Source of the DNA: UWMA-0277 sp965183885
GTDB lineage: Bacteria; Bacteroidota; Bacteroidia; Flavobacteriales; BACL11
Assembly (NCBI GenBank): GCA_965183885.1
Contig: OZ238992.1
Location: 1,178,001 to 1,242,000 of the forward strand
Reading direction: 5' to 3'
Length of the DNA: 64,000 nucleotides
Shown here: positions 40,405-50,400 of the stretch, in pieces
Layout of the letters: each line of letters opens with the position of its first letter
Numbering within the stretch: the first letter of the stretch is position 1
Made by a program: the position numbers and the translations under genes
Notes under the pieces: model-generated
The model's input: only the letters and a program-made list of their open reading frames with translations
Database searches by the model: none
Told to the model about the DNA's origin: nothing

Positions 40405-41133
40405 ATGGAGAGAAAACTATTTACTGAAAAACATATGTACATTTCAGCATTCCTTGCTGGACCAATTCCACCAGGATTTCTGATGTACAAAAATTATCGT
40501 AGACTTGGTAAAAGAAGGCAAGCATACATTACTCTTATCACAACTTTAATATTTACAGTTGCATTCCTCTACGGAATATTTCAAGTTCCAGAGGATATAA
40601 TAGATAAAGTTCCAAGTTTTGTATTTACGGCATTATATGGAATGATTGTGTATGTGTTTTTTAGAAATTTTATGGCTAAAGATGTCAATGAAGCATTTGA
40701 GGCTGGTGCCGAGAAGGAATCCGGTTGGACTGTAGTTGGAATAGCAGTGTTAGGATTGGTATTAACTCTTGGGACAGTATTAGGGTTTGCAATTCAACAG
40801 CCTTTTTATAAAGGAGAGGTAGTTAATATAGATGGGAATGAGTTGTATTATAATTCTAATTTAATTCCAATTGAGGATGCAAATAAGGTCGTAAAGCAAT
40901 TTAAAATGAATGATTTTTTTGGAGCTGATTATGGGAATATTGCCAGAATACAATTAATTAAGGAAGGGTATATTATAACCATGGTTGTAGATGAACAGCT
41001 TTGGGGTGATTCAGAAATAGTAAGTACCATAAACAGTATAAAATTAGTATTGAAAATTGAGCTTGAAAAACCAATAAGATTAAGATTAGAATCAGTTTCA
41101 TTATCAGGAAAATCTAAATATAAAGAGATATAA
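40405..41133 (+). CDS. membrane protein of unknown function
   Basis: The product is 242 residues with about four membrane segments (MYISAFLAGPIPPGFLMYKN, AYITLITTLIFTVAFLYGIF, FVFTALYGMIVYVFFRNFMA, VVGIAVLGLVLTLGTVLGFA) and a soluble C-terminal domain of about 100 residues. I recognise no named family. It is the first chromosomal gene beyond the element and is much more AT-rich than the element genes. It is convergent with the next gene; a weak hairpin (GAAAAAC with GTTTTTTC, 41141-41160) lies between them. Confidence 0.68.
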   Translation: MERKLFTEKHMYISAFLAGPIPPGFLMYKNYRRLGKRRQAYITLITTLIFTVAFLYGIFQVPEDIIDKVPSFVFTALYGMIVYVFFRNFMAKDVNEAFEAGAEKESGWTVVGIAVLGLVLTLGTVLGFAIQQPFYKGEVVNIDGNELYYNSNLIPIEDANKVVKQFKMNDFFGADYGNIARIQLIKEGYIITMVVDEQLWGDSEIVSTINSIKLVLKIELEKPIRLRLESVSLSGKSKYKEI

Positions 41134-41164
41134 AAGAAAGGAAAAACGATGAGTTTTTTCTATT

Positions 41165-42394
41165 CTAAAACCTTGAATTTACAATGTTATTTCTCATAGA
41201 ACCAAAGGTGTAGTTTACTCCGAAGTTAACATAGAAGTTATAATTAGAAGCTAGTTCTTTTTGTCTTAAGATAATATCTTCATAAGTAGCCCCCTCTATA
41301 GGTAAATGTATTTGGGCTCTATCAAAGTTAATATAACTCCATAAGTTCAAAGATAATCCTTTTGCAATTTTCCAGTCAATATCAGTGCTTATTCTAATAT
41401 TATACTTTTTCATGTCTTCCTTATCAAGTATTTGAAAACCATCAATAGAAAGATCAAAACTTCCCCAAGTTTGAGAGTTAGAGTAGTTTACTTCCACTAA
41501 ATGAGAAGGATAAGCCTCTTTAGTTTTTAAGTAAATAGTAGAGTCAAGATATTTGCTGTAATTTGCAGTAACTCCATAAAGTACACTAAAGCGATGTTCT
41601 GATGATTCAGAGTATGGGTATAGGTTATACTCAATACATGGGGATAAAGAGTATTTAGCCTTTAAGTTTATTGATGATGATTGGCGGTAATTTGATTTGA
41701 TTCCATAAGAAGCATGCTTGCTTTTACTTTTTACATAAGTGATTCCTGCATAAGTACTTTCCTTTTTTGTCTTCAGGTAAAAGTCATCATAGTCAAAAGT
41801 AGAAGTGTTACTATTATAATTTAAATAAGAAGTAAATTTTGAAGCTTCAGTAATTCTATTGCCTGATAAATTGAGGTTATAGCTTGAATATAGATAGCCT
41901 TCTTCTCCATTAGCCCAACCACTTGCCCCAATCTTAAAAACCCAGTTATTCCACTTGTCAATAGAATCAGATTTTTGTTCTACAGCAGTGCTCTTGGAAT
42001 AAGTAAGTTTTAGGTGTTTATTGTTTTCAGTCTTAATCATGTAGGCATAGATTCCTTTTTTTAGAATATCAACATACTGTCTTCTTTTATCATCACTAGA
42101 AGTATTTGGGTTAATACTTAAGGAAAGAGTATTATTAACTCCTTCAAAAATATCTACTCCGATAAATCTGAAGTTTACAATTTCCCCACCATTACTGCTG
42201 CTTTCAGATTTTATGATTACATGCAGGTTTGCCGATTTTGAATCTCGGTAAAAATCAATTTGAGGAATTTCTTTTTTAATAAAATCTTGGTCACAGCTCC
42301 AATTACAATCTAGAAAAAGTTTAAGTTTTTCAGTTTCAATATTCTGAGAAGAAGCAAATAAAGGCAAACAAAGCAGGAGTAATATTTTATTCAT
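41165..42394 (-). CDS. secreted or outer-membrane protein of unknown function
   Basis: The product is about 409 residues with a signal peptide (MNKILLLLCLPLFASSQ). An early segment (DCNWSCDQDFIKKEIPQIDF, then ANLHVIIKSESSSNGGE) precedes a long run of alternating polar and aromatic strands (YLYSSYNLNLSGNRI, SWDFKLS-like patterns, final NFGVNYTFGSM), which suggests an outer-membrane barrel. I do not recognise a named family. I chose the ATG at 42394 because it begins the signal peptide; the upstream in-frame TTG at 42412 does not. Confidence 0.68.
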   Translation of the reverse strand: MNKILLLLCLPLFASSQNIETEKLKLFLDCNWSCDQDFIKKEIPQIDFYRDSKSANLHVIIKSESSSNGGEIVNFRFIGVDIFEGVNNTLSLSINPNTSSDDKRRQYVDILKKGIYAYMIKTENNKHLKLTYSKSTAVEQKSDSIDKWNNWVFKIGASGWANGEEGYLYSSYNLNLSGNRITEASKFTSYLNYNSNTSTFDYDDFYLKTKKESTYAGITYVKSKSKHASYGIKSNYRQSSSINLKAKYSLSPCIEYNLYPYSESSEHRFSVLYGVTANYSKYLDSTIYLKTKEAYPSHLVEVNYSNSQTWGSFDLSIDGFQILDKEDMKKYNIRISTDIDWKIAKGLSLNLWSYINFDRAQIHLPIEGATYEDIILRQKELASNYNFYVNFGVNYTFGSMRNNIVNSRF

Positions 42395-42433
42395 GGTAAT
42401 ATTGTTTTGCAATTTAACGAGAAAAGAACTTGT

Positions 42434-43279
42434 TTATTTCTTTTTAAAGTGCTCCTTTATCAAGTTGTCAATAGGAGATTGAATAATTTCATGTACAATA
42501 AGTCCTTCTTTTTTTGCAATAGCATAGATGTAATCGGAGAGGTAATAAGCAACTGAACCAACAAATGTTAGAGGGTATTTCTTATAATCAGTAAAACACT
42601 TAATATGTAAATCAAAGAAGTGTTGTATCCCATCATTAAAAACAGTATTGAAGAAAGGTTCAGATTTATGTTCATGCATAAACCTAAAAAAAGAAGCTAA
42701 ATATAGGTTTGGTCTTTGCAGGTTGTAAATGTTTTCAATAATATCATCTTTCCTTTCGGTAGTCCAAAGTTCAAAGGCTGTGGTGATATGCTTTGGTAGT
42801 GTATTGTTTACATAACTATTAATTAATTGCTTTCCAAAATAGTTTCCACTTCCTTCATCTCCTAATATAAACCCTAAAGATGGAGCGTTTTCAAAAATAG
42901 TATCCCCATCATACAAACAGGAGTTTGACCCTGTTCCAAGTATGGAGCAAATAATTGGCTCTCCTGTGTAGCTTGCTTTTACTGCTGCTTCTAAGTCATG
43001 TCTGATATTTATTTTGGCATTACTAAAGAAATCGGCAAAAGGTTTTTCTAATATGCTATTTCTTTTCTCTGATGAGCAGCCAGCACCATAAAAATAGATT
43101 TGTGTTACTGTATTTTTTAGCGTTGCTAATGTGCTGTTGTTTAATGCTTGGGTTATATCTGTATATGACGAGTACTTTGGATTAAAGCCAATAGTAGTGT
43201 GCAAACTAATAAGCTCTCCAGTATTTGAGCATGCTGCCCAGCTACATTTTGTTGATCCGCTATCTGCAATTAGTATCAT
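42434..43279 (-). CDS. BadF/BadG/BcrA/BcrD-family ATPase, N-acetylglucosamine-kinase-like
   Basis: The product is 281 residues of the ASKHA fold. The phosphate-1 motif reads ILIADSGSTKCSWA; the connect and phosphate-2 regions read IICSILGTGSNSCLYDGD and SLGFILGDEGSGNYFGKQLI; the adenosine-site region reads LTFVGSVAYYLSDYI. These fit the N-acetylglucosamine kinase branch of the BadF/BadG family. It would phosphorylate amino sugars, for example in cell-wall recycling. It is 39 bases from the previous - strand gene. Confidence 0.85.
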   Translation of the reverse strand: MILIADSGSTKCSWAACSNTGELISLHTTIGFNPKYSSYTDITQALNNSTLATLKNTVTQIYFYGAGCSSEKRNSILEKPFADFFSNAKINIRHDLEAAVKASYTGEPIICSILGTGSNSCLYDGDTIFENAPSLGFILGDEGSGNYFGKQLINSYVNNTLPKHITTAFELWTTERKDDIIENIYNLQRPNLYLASFFRFMHEHKSEPFFNTVFNDGIQHFFDLHIKCFTDYKKYPLTFVGSVAYYLSDYIYAIAKKEGLIVHEIIQSPIDNLIKEHFKKK

Positions 43280-43371
43280 AATTAAAAAATAAAGACAAAT
43301 GTAAATGAAAATTGGGCTTTGTGCGTTTAATTTAGAGGTAATCCTTATTTTAGCCTTAAATTATAATTGAT

Positions 43372-44085
43372 ATGAAATTTATTTTTTCTGTTTTAATTGC
43401 TTGTACTACTTTCTCTTTACAAGCACAGATAGACTTGCTTAAGTCAGCAAGTGTACAAGCTAAGGAACTCTTAAAGCCGTCGGCATTAAGTGCTGATGAA
43501 GTTGGAAAAGGACTAAAGGAAGCTTTAGTGGTAGGAGCAGAAAAATCAGTAAATAAAGCTGGAGTAGCTAATGGGTTTTATGGAGATAAATTGATACGCA
43601 TTCCTTTTCCTGAGCAGGCAACTAAGATGAAAACTACTTTGGAAAAAGCAGGAATGAAACAACAAGTTGCTTCTTTTGAGAAAACTTTAAATAGTGCAGC
43701 AGAATTAGCAGCAAAGGAAGTGTTTTCTATTTTTTCTGATGCAATATTAGCAATGACTATAGAAGATGCACTTGGTATACTTAAAGGAAATGATAATGCA
43801 GCAACAGTATATCTGGATAAAAAAACTAATGCTAAGCTATACCTTAAAATTAAACCAATTGTTACTAAGGCTATAGCTCAAGTTGAGCTTACAAAATATT
43901 GGAATCCTTTAGCAAAAAGCTATAATGCAATTCCTTTTACAAAGGAAGTAAACCCTGATTTACACGATTATGTAACTAAGAAAACAATTAAGGGACTTTT
44001 TACACTTATTGCTCTTGAAGAAAAAGAGATAAGAAATAACCCAGCAGCAAGGGTGTCAGAATTATTACAAAAAGTATTTAAATAA
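43372..44085 (+). CDS. DUF4197 family secreted protein
   Basis: The product is 237 residues with a signal peptide (KFIFSVLIACTTFSLQAQ). The family pattern is clear: ALSADEVGKGLKEALVVGAEKSV, GFYGDKLIRIPFPEQATKMK, DALGILKGNDNAATVYLDKKT, then YWNPLAKSYNAIPFTKEVNPDLHDYVTKKTIKG. DUF4197 proteins are periplasmic or surface helical proteins of unknown role, widespread in Bacteroidota and Proteobacteria. It opens a + strand run of four genes. Confidence 0.85.
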   Translation: MKFIFSVLIACTTFSLQAQIDLLKSASVQAKELLKPSALSADEVGKGLKEALVVGAEKSVNKAGVANGFYGDKLIRIPFPEQATKMKTTLEKAGMKQQVASFEKTLNSAAELAAKEVFSIFSDAILAMTIEDALGILKGNDNAATVYLDKKTNAKLYLKIKPIVTKAIAQVELTKYWNPLAKSYNAIPFTKEVNPDLHDYVTKKTIKGLFTLIALEEKEIRNNPAARVSELLQKVFK

Positions 44086-44091
44086 GAAAAT

Positions 44092-44382
44092 ATGGAAAAG
44101 AACGATCAATTATTTATGCAGTTAATTTATATGTTTCATACCTCAGCAATGCAAGGTTTAGGTAAAATTGCAGATCCTACTGGGCAGTTAAACAGGAATT
44201 TGGAGTATGCAAGCCAAACTATTGATATTATGGAAATGCTAAAGGAAAAAACTAAAGGCAATGTTTCGGAGGAGATGTTAAAGGTTTTAGACGGTATGCT
44301 TTCAGAGTTAAAATTAAATTATGTAGATGAGAAAGCAAAGCCAGAGGTAAAACAAGAAGATAAAACAGAAGATGCTAAATAG
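44092..44382 (+). CDS. DUF1844 family protein
   Basis: The product is 96 residues. The helical DUF1844 pattern is visible: LFMQLIYMFHTSAMQGLGKIADPTG, then LEYASQTIDIMEMLKEKTKGNVSEEMLKVLDGMLSELKLNYV, followed by a charged tail. The family has no assigned function. It starts six bases after the DUF4197 gene and its end overlaps the next gene by 11 bases, so the three genes are one transcript. Confidence 0.82.
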   Translation: MEKNDQLFMQLIYMFHTSAMQGLGKIADPTGQLNRNLEYASQTIDIMEMLKEKTKGNVSEEMLKVLDGMLSELKLNYVDEKAKPEVKQEDKTEDAK

Positions 44383-45277
44383 GTTAAAAGAATTCTGGGC
44401 TGACCCAGGAGGTAGGAAGATAATCATTCTTTTCTTGGGTATAATATTAGTGCTTATTGCTTCATTATTTTTTCAACAAGATAAGATGGAGCAAGAGATG
44501 CGAATGAATATGCAATTTATTGAGGAGAAGAATATGTTGCGTGATGACTTGGATGATTTAATTGATGAACATGACGGACTGCTCGATGAATATGGGGATT
44601 TGAATGGGCAGCTTCATGAAAAAGATTCTTTAATTCAACAGCAAATAGCAGAAATCAGAAATCTTATTCGTACAAAAAGTGACCTTAAAGAAGCTAAGCG
44701 AAAAATAAAGGCACTTCAAGAAATATCAAAAAAATATATTGCAAATATTGATTCTTTACTTGTAGTAAATCAGCACCTTACTATTGAAAAAGATAGTGTA
44801 GTGAAAGTAAATAAAGATATTAATTGGAGAAATTACAAACTGAATAAGAAGAATAAGCAATTAGCAGCAAAGGTGAATAAAGGTTCGGTGCTAGAAATTT
44901 TAGATATTGGGCTAGAGACCCTAAGATTTAGGGGGACAGGAAAAGAAGTTGCAACACGATATGCTAAAAAAGTACAGAAAGTTAGGTTGTGTTTTGTATT
45001 AGGAGCAAATCAAATTGCTGAGGCAGAGCAAAAAGCAGTATTCTTTCAGTTAATTGATGCTAGTGGTGTAATAATTGAAGCAAATGAAGAACAGGAAACT
45101 TTAGTTGGGGATTCATTAGTGCAATATACTGGAGCATCAAATTTTAAGTATGAAAATATTGAAATGGATTATTGTTTTGAGTGGGAACGTACTCAACCTC
45201 TAACCTCAGGTGCATATACAGTAAACTTGATTATTGAAGATAGAATTGCAGCACAAACTACTTTAAAACTAAGATAG
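44372..45277 (+). CDS. membrane-anchored coiled-coil protein
   Basis: The product is 301 residues. One N-terminal membrane helix (IIILFLGIILVLIASLFF) is followed by about 120 residues of coiled coil (DDLIDEHDGLLDEYGDLNGQ, KSDLKEAKRKIKALQEISKK) and a beta-rich C-terminal domain (VRLCFVLGANQIAEAEQKAVFFQLID, AYTVNLIIEDRI). This layout is frequent in Bacteroidota envelope proteins of unknown role. The next gene starts directly after its stop. Confidence 0.7.
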   Translation: MLNRLKEFWADPGGRKIIILFLGIILVLIASLFFQQDKMEQEMRMNMQFIEEKNMLRDDLDDLIDEHDGLLDEYGDLNGQLHEKDSLIQQQIAEIRNLIRTKSDLKEAKRKIKALQEISKKYIANIDSLLVVNQHLTIEKDSVVKVNKDINWRNYKLNKKNKQLAAKVNKGSVLEILDIGLETLRFRGTGKEVATRYAKKVQKVRLCFVLGANQIAEAEQKAVFFQLIDASGVIIEANEEQETLVGDSLVQYTGASNFKYENIEMDYCFEWERTQPLTSGAYTVNLIIEDRIAAQTTLKLR

Positions 45278-46042
45278 ATGGCAAAAATAATTACCTATAA
45301 TATAAATGGAATTCGCGCAGCATTAAAAAAAGATTTAGATCAATGGTTGTTAGCTGCAAATGCCGATATTGTTTGTTTGCAAGAAATTAAAGCAAAGCCT
45401 GAGCAGTTTGATGAGGAAGCATTTAATAAATTGGGTTATGAATGTTTTATAAATTCAGCAGAAAAGCCTGGGTATAGTGGAGTAGCAATCTTGTCAAAAA
45501 TAAAACCAACACATATTGAGTATGGTTGTGGTATTGAAAAAATTGATTTTGAGGGGAGGGTAATTCGTGCTGATTTTGATGATTATTCTGTGATGAGTGT
45601 TTATTTTCCTTCAGGAAGTAATCCTGCAAGGCAGGCTTTTAAAATGGAATTTTTGTCTTTGTTTTACGATTATATTGCTGAGCTAAAAAAGACAATTCCT
45701 AATTTAGTTATTTCTGGAGATTATAATATTTGCCATACAGCAATAGATATACATAACCCTAAGGTAAATAAAAATTCATCAGGTTTTTTACCAGAAGAAA
45801 GAGAGTGGGTAAGTCAGTTTATTGCTAGTGGATTTATTGATTCTTTTAGGCATTTAAATAAAGACCCTCATAATTACAGTTGGTGGAGTTATAGAGCAAA
45901 TGCAAGAGCAAAAAACTTAGGTTGGCGTATTGATTATAATATGATAACAGCGTCATTATTGCCAAAATTAAAACGTTCTCAAATTTTAGCAGCAGCAAAG
46001 CATTCGGACCATTGCCCTGTTCTTGTAGAACTTGCAGATTAG
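45278..46042 (+). CDS. xth: exodeoxyribonuclease III
   Basis: The product is 254 residues of the EEP fold. Catalytic landmarks: TYNINGIRAAL at the start, CLQEIKA with the metal-binding Glu, ISGDYNICHTAID with the active-site Asp-Asn pair, WRIDYNMITASL and the final KHSDHCPVLVEL with the catalytic Asp-His. It repairs abasic sites and removes 3' ends. Length is normal. It is directly fused by position to the coiled-coil gene (no gap). Confidence 0.93.
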   Translation: MAKIITYNINGIRAALKKDLDQWLLAANADIVCLQEIKAKPEQFDEEAFNKLGYECFINSAEKPGYSGVAILSKIKPTHIEYGCGIEKIDFEGRVIRADFDDYSVMSVYFPSGSNPARQAFKMEFLSLFYDYIAELKKTIPNLVISGDYNICHTAIDIHNPKVNKNSSGFLPEEREWVSQFIASGFIDSFRHLNKDPHNYSWWSYRANARAKNLGWRIDYNMITASLLPKLKRSQILAAAKHSDHCPVLVELAD

Positions 46043-46047
46043 TTTAT

Positions 46048-46055
46048 TATATTTG
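46048..46055 (+). promoter_or_regulatory. candidate -7 promoter element TATATTTG before the methyltransferase gene
   Basis: TATATTTG matches TAnnTTTG, and a TTG at 46023-46025 lies 22 bases upstream as a possible -33 element. The ATG at 46077 follows 21 bases downstream, so this would give a short leader. Confidence 0.5.
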
Positions 46056-46076
46056 CCAACTTCAAAATTTAATAAA

Positions 46077-46853
46077 ATGGGAACATTACAAACAGCAGAA
46101 AGAAGTTCACACCTTGATCCATCAGAAAATGTAGTATATCAGAGGCACTTAATTGCTTATAAAGAGGCAGCAAAGCTTGTTAGCGGAACTGTACTTGAAG
46201 TTGGTAGTGGAGAGGGATATGGTATTATGGAATTAGCTCCAAAGGTAGAGAAGTATATTGCTGTAGATAAATATAATACAGCAATAAGTGATGAGTTAAA
46301 AGCAGATAATGATATTACTTTTATTCAGACAGAGGTTCCGCCATTAAAAGGTATTGAAGATAATAGTGTTGATTTTGTTGTTACTTTTCAAGTAATTGAA
46401 CACATTCAAGATGATAAAAAATTTTTAGCTGAAATTTATAGAGTTTTAAAGCCTGGAGGTAAAATGATATTAACGACTCCAAATATATTGATGTCATTAA
46501 CAAGAAACCCTTGGCATATTAGAGAATATACTCCTGCTCAGATGGAAGCAGTGCTTAAAACATCATTTACTAACTTTGAATTAAAAGGTGTATTTGGGAA
46601 TGATAAGGTAATGGATTATTACAATAAGAATAAAGAGTCAGTAAGAAAGATTACACGTTTTGACATCCTGAATATGCAGTACTGGTTGCCAAGATGGATG
46701 CTGCAAATACCTTATGATATTTTAAATAGATTTAATCGTAGAAAATTGCAAGGAGATAATAAGGGAATAGTAAATACAGTGGTATATACAGACTATAGTA
46801 TAGGTGCTGCTAACGATTTAGGTCTTGATCACTTTTGTATTGCTACCAAGTAG
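46077..46853 (+). CDS. class I SAM-dependent methyltransferase
   Basis: The product is about 258 residues. Motif I reads VLEVGSGEGYGIMELA, motif II region YIAVDKYNTAISD, motif IV VDFVVTFQVIEHIQDDKKFL, then RVLKPGGKMILTTPN. The substrate is not evident; relatives act on lipids, quinones or glycans. The start ATG at 46077 follows the promoter element; the in-frame TTG at 46032 would lie before it. Its 3' end overlaps the convergent deacetylase gene by 11 bases. Confidence 0.85.
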   Translation: MGTLQTAERSSHLDPSENVVYQRHLIAYKEAAKLVSGTVLEVGSGEGYGIMELAPKVEKYIAVDKYNTAISDELKADNDITFIQTEVPPLKGIEDNSVDFVVTFQVIEHIQDDKKFLAEIYRVLKPGGKMILTTPNILMSLTRNPWHIREYTPAQMEAVLKTSFTNFELKGVFGNDKVMDYYNKNKESVRKITRFDILNMQYWLPRWMLQIPYDILNRFNRRKLQGDNKGIVNTVVYTDYSIGAANDLGLDHFCIATK

Positions 46854-47454
46854 TAGAAAAGGAGTAGCCTTCTTTTTTTAATTCCTGAATTGTTTCAGCA
46901 AGTATAGGTTTAAGGTTTTTAAAACTCTTCTTGTTATTATGTAGTACAATAATAGAGCCATTCTTACTATTGGAAAGAATGTTATTTCGTACTCTATTAG
47001 GGGTTATATTCTGTTTGAAATCCCAGCTTAAAACATCCCATAAAATAAGCTTATAAGTTTCTTTTAGAGCTGCTATTTGCGCTAAGGTGATTTTTCCATA
47101 AGGTGGACGAAACAAATTATTTTTAGGGATTAACTCCTGGCATCTTTCAATATCTGCTAAGTAATCATCCTTTGAGGTAAGCCAGCCATTTTTATGTGTA
47201 TATGAGTGGTTGGCAATTATATGACCATCATTTATAATTGATTTAACTAAATCAGGGAAAGCTTCAATTTGTTCACCAACTAAAAAGAAAGTAGCGTGAA
47301 TATTTTCTTTTTTAAGAATCTTTAATATCCAAGGTGTAATTTCTGGGGTTGGCCCATCATCAAAGGTGAGCCATATCTCCTTTTTGTTTGTATCTTTCCT
47401 CCAAACCAATGAAGGAAAGATACAATGTAGCATTTGAGGTGTTCTTACAAGCAC
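46843..47454 (-). CDS. polysaccharide deacetylase (NodB-type)
   Basis: The product is 203 residues. The NodB motifs are complete: IWLTFDDGPTPEITPWIL (catalytic Asp pair), HIIANHSYTHKNG (metal His pair), LFRPPYGKITL and LILWDVLSWDFKQN. No signal peptide is evident, so it may be cytoplasmic or membrane-bound through the short hydrophobic start. It lies four bases downstream of the DUF2723 gene and probably shares its message. Likely substrates are N-acetylated glycans. Confidence 0.88.
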   Translation of the reverse strand: MLVRTPQMLHCIFPSLVWRKDTNKKEIWLTFDDGPTPEITPWILKILKKENIHATFFLVGEQIEAFPDLVKSIINDGHIIANHSYTHKNGWLTSKDDYLADIERCQELIPKNNLFRPPYGKITLAQIAALKETYKLILWDVLSWDFKQNITPNRVRNNILSNSKNGSIIVLHNNKKSFKNLKPILAETIQELKKEGYSFSTTW

Positions 47455-47458
47455 TTAT

Positions 47459-50400
47459 TTACTGTAATGCAATAAGTTCATCCATATAGGTATTGATTAT
47501 ATAAGTAGTAAAATCAATTTCCTTTTTGTTATTATTTATCGTTTTCCAGTATACTCCTTCTTCTTCACTATAAGTAGCGCTTACATCTTCTAATTGGTAT
47601 ACTTGAACTAATCGGGATAAGTTACCTAATATTTGTCCGCAGATCTCAAGGTTTCGTTTAACTCCACTTCCTCTATCAAATGCTCTTAGGTATTTTAATT
47701 CAGTTAAGTGGTCATCAATCATTATAGCAAGTAATTGTTTTGCTTTTTCTTTTTCACCTAGTTTAAAATAAGTGTCAATAATAGGTATGAAGAAATAACT
47801 GAAAGTAACAACCTCTCTTGGGAACTCAGCAACACATTTGTCTAGTGTTTTAATTGCTTTTGCATTTTCTCCTTTACTCATTAAGGCTTGAGCTAAACGA
47901 GCATAACTACTTCTGAAGTTCATTACCATTCTAGTATTAGTTTCATCAAAGTAGAGGTCAGGGTTATTAAATCCTCCCCATTCAAATTCATTAACTAATT
48001 TTTCATACATTTTTTCAGATTGTACTACTCCTGTTTGTCCGTCAGTTGATTTAGCAATGTAAGGAACAAATCGGTAAGTTAATCCTTCTAATTGGAAATA
48101 TTTTTCTAATCCCATAAAGTTATCTTTACCTACTGTAGAAGCAAAATAAATAGGGCGGTCCCAGTTAAAGTTAGCAAGGATATCTAATACCATTAGTTTG
48201 TTCTTATAGAATCCATTTCCAGTTAATTTCCATTTTACTTCATCAACAATTTTATCATGATGTTCTAGAGGGACAAAAGATTTTACTTTTTCTTTATCAA
48301 CTTTAAGTTTTAATTTTTTAGTTGGGCAGTAGTTAGTTAATCCTCTTGAAGTATTTGCTTTTGCTTTAGGACTATTGCTATTAATAAATTTTACAATATC
48401 TTGTACATCAACATAATCTTTAAACCTTTCATTTATGGCAATGTAATCTCTTGTTCCTGTACGGTAATCATTATGTTCAAGTGATGAAGGGATTGGAGGA
48501 GCATCATAAGATGCTCTTTTCATTTGGTCAATATACCAACCTGTATTAAATAAAGAAAGGTTTACTACTTTAATGTCTGTTCTGATACCTTCAACCTCTT
48601 GGGCATACCATAAAGGGAAAGTGTCATTATCTCCATTGGTGAAAAGTATAGCATTTTTATCACAGGAATTTAAATAGTTTTTTGCAACCTCTAGGGCAGT
48701 AAAACGCCCACTTCTATCATGGTCATCCCAGTTCTCAGAAGCCATAAGTGCAGGAGCCATTAATAGTGCAATTACAGTTGCGATACCTGCGCTTGCTGTT
48801 GATCCCATTTTTTTACTTAAGAAATCATAAATTCCAAGAACCCCTAGTCCAATCCAAATTGCAAATGCATAAAACGATCCTACATAAGCATAATCACGTT
48901 CTCTTGGTTGAAAAGGAACTACATTAAGGTAGATAATAATTAATACTCCAGTGAAAAGGAAGAATAGTAGCACAACTAAAGCATCCTGATTGTTTTGTTT
49001 GAAGTGGAATAGCATTCCAATTAACCCAAGTAGTAAAGGGAGGAAGTAATAATGATTTTTCCCTTTGTTTTTTCCTAAATAATCAGGGACATCTACTTCG
49101 GAAGTATTTGGAGTTCCTAAACGAGCATTGTCAATAAATGAAATACCGCTTTCCCAATTTCCATTTAAAGCATTTCCATCCATATTCATATTGTCATTCT
49201 GCCTTCCTGCAAAGTTCCACATAAAATAACGAATGTAGGACCAGCCAATTTGATATTTGAAGAAATAGCTTAAGTTTTGTCCAAAGGTTGGTGTTTTGTC
49301 TGTGTTTTTAAGTCCTGCCCAAATTTTATATCCTTGCGGATGCCTTTTTTGTGTACTACTCCACATCCTAGGAAAAATAGTTTTGCCTTTTTTACTATAG
49401 TTAGGAATAGAGTTTTTCCTTTTATCAATAATTATATATTTTCCTTTCTTTTCATCTTTAGCATAAACAGGATTTCCGTCTAAGAAAGGTTTCTTGCTGT
49501 CTAGTTTTGCATTAAAATATTGTCCATGAACAATAGGCCAGCTTCCGTATTGTTCTCTTTTTAGATAAGAAAGAAGTCCTACTGCATCCTCAGGATTGTT
49601 CTCGTCAATAGGAGGGTTTGCATTAGATCTTACAACTAGTATTGCAAATGAAGAATATCCAATAAGTAGCATCATTACTCCTAATATAGCAGTGTTCCAT
49701 ACAGCCTTATTATGCTTTTTAGTGTAGGATAGTCCAAATGAAATAGCAGCAATAATTGTAAGGAAATAAATAATTGTTCCAGCATTAAAAGGTAGCCCTA
49801 CCGTATTTACAAAGAATAGCTCAAAAGTTGAAATTAAACTTACAGCTCCAGGTATAATAACACCTTGTACAACTCCTAAAATAATCATAGAGGCAATAAA
49901 TGCTTTTATTGCACCTATTTTTGTATAGTCATATTTTTTGTAATAATAAATCATTCCCATTGCAGGAATAGTAAGTAAACTTAGTAAGTGAACCCCAACA
50001 GATAGTCCAATTAAATAAGCAATAAATACTAACCATCTACTTGCATGAGGTTGGTCAGCCTCTTGTTCCCACTTCATAATACACCAAAAAGTTAGTGCTG
50101 TAAAAAAGGAAGACATAGCATATACCTCACCTTCTACTGCTGAGAACCAAAAAGAATCAGAAAAAGTATAAGCTAAAGCACCAACAATTCCACTTCCTAA
50201 TACAGCGTAAATACGTCCAGTTTCATAATTTTCATCTTTAAAAAATAATTTTCTACCAAAGGCTGTAATAGTCCAGAATAAAAATAGAATAGTAAAAGCC
50301 GAAGATAAAGCAGATAAAATATTAATAGCTACAGCTACTTCACTTGTTCCTTGGGTAGCAAAAAGTGTAAATATTCTTCCGAACAATTGAAATAATGGAG

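Noticed and set aside
41141..41160. Terminator between convergent genes
   Set aside because: The hairpin GAAAAAC/GTTTTTTC is all A-T except one pair per arm and too weak to list as a terminator.
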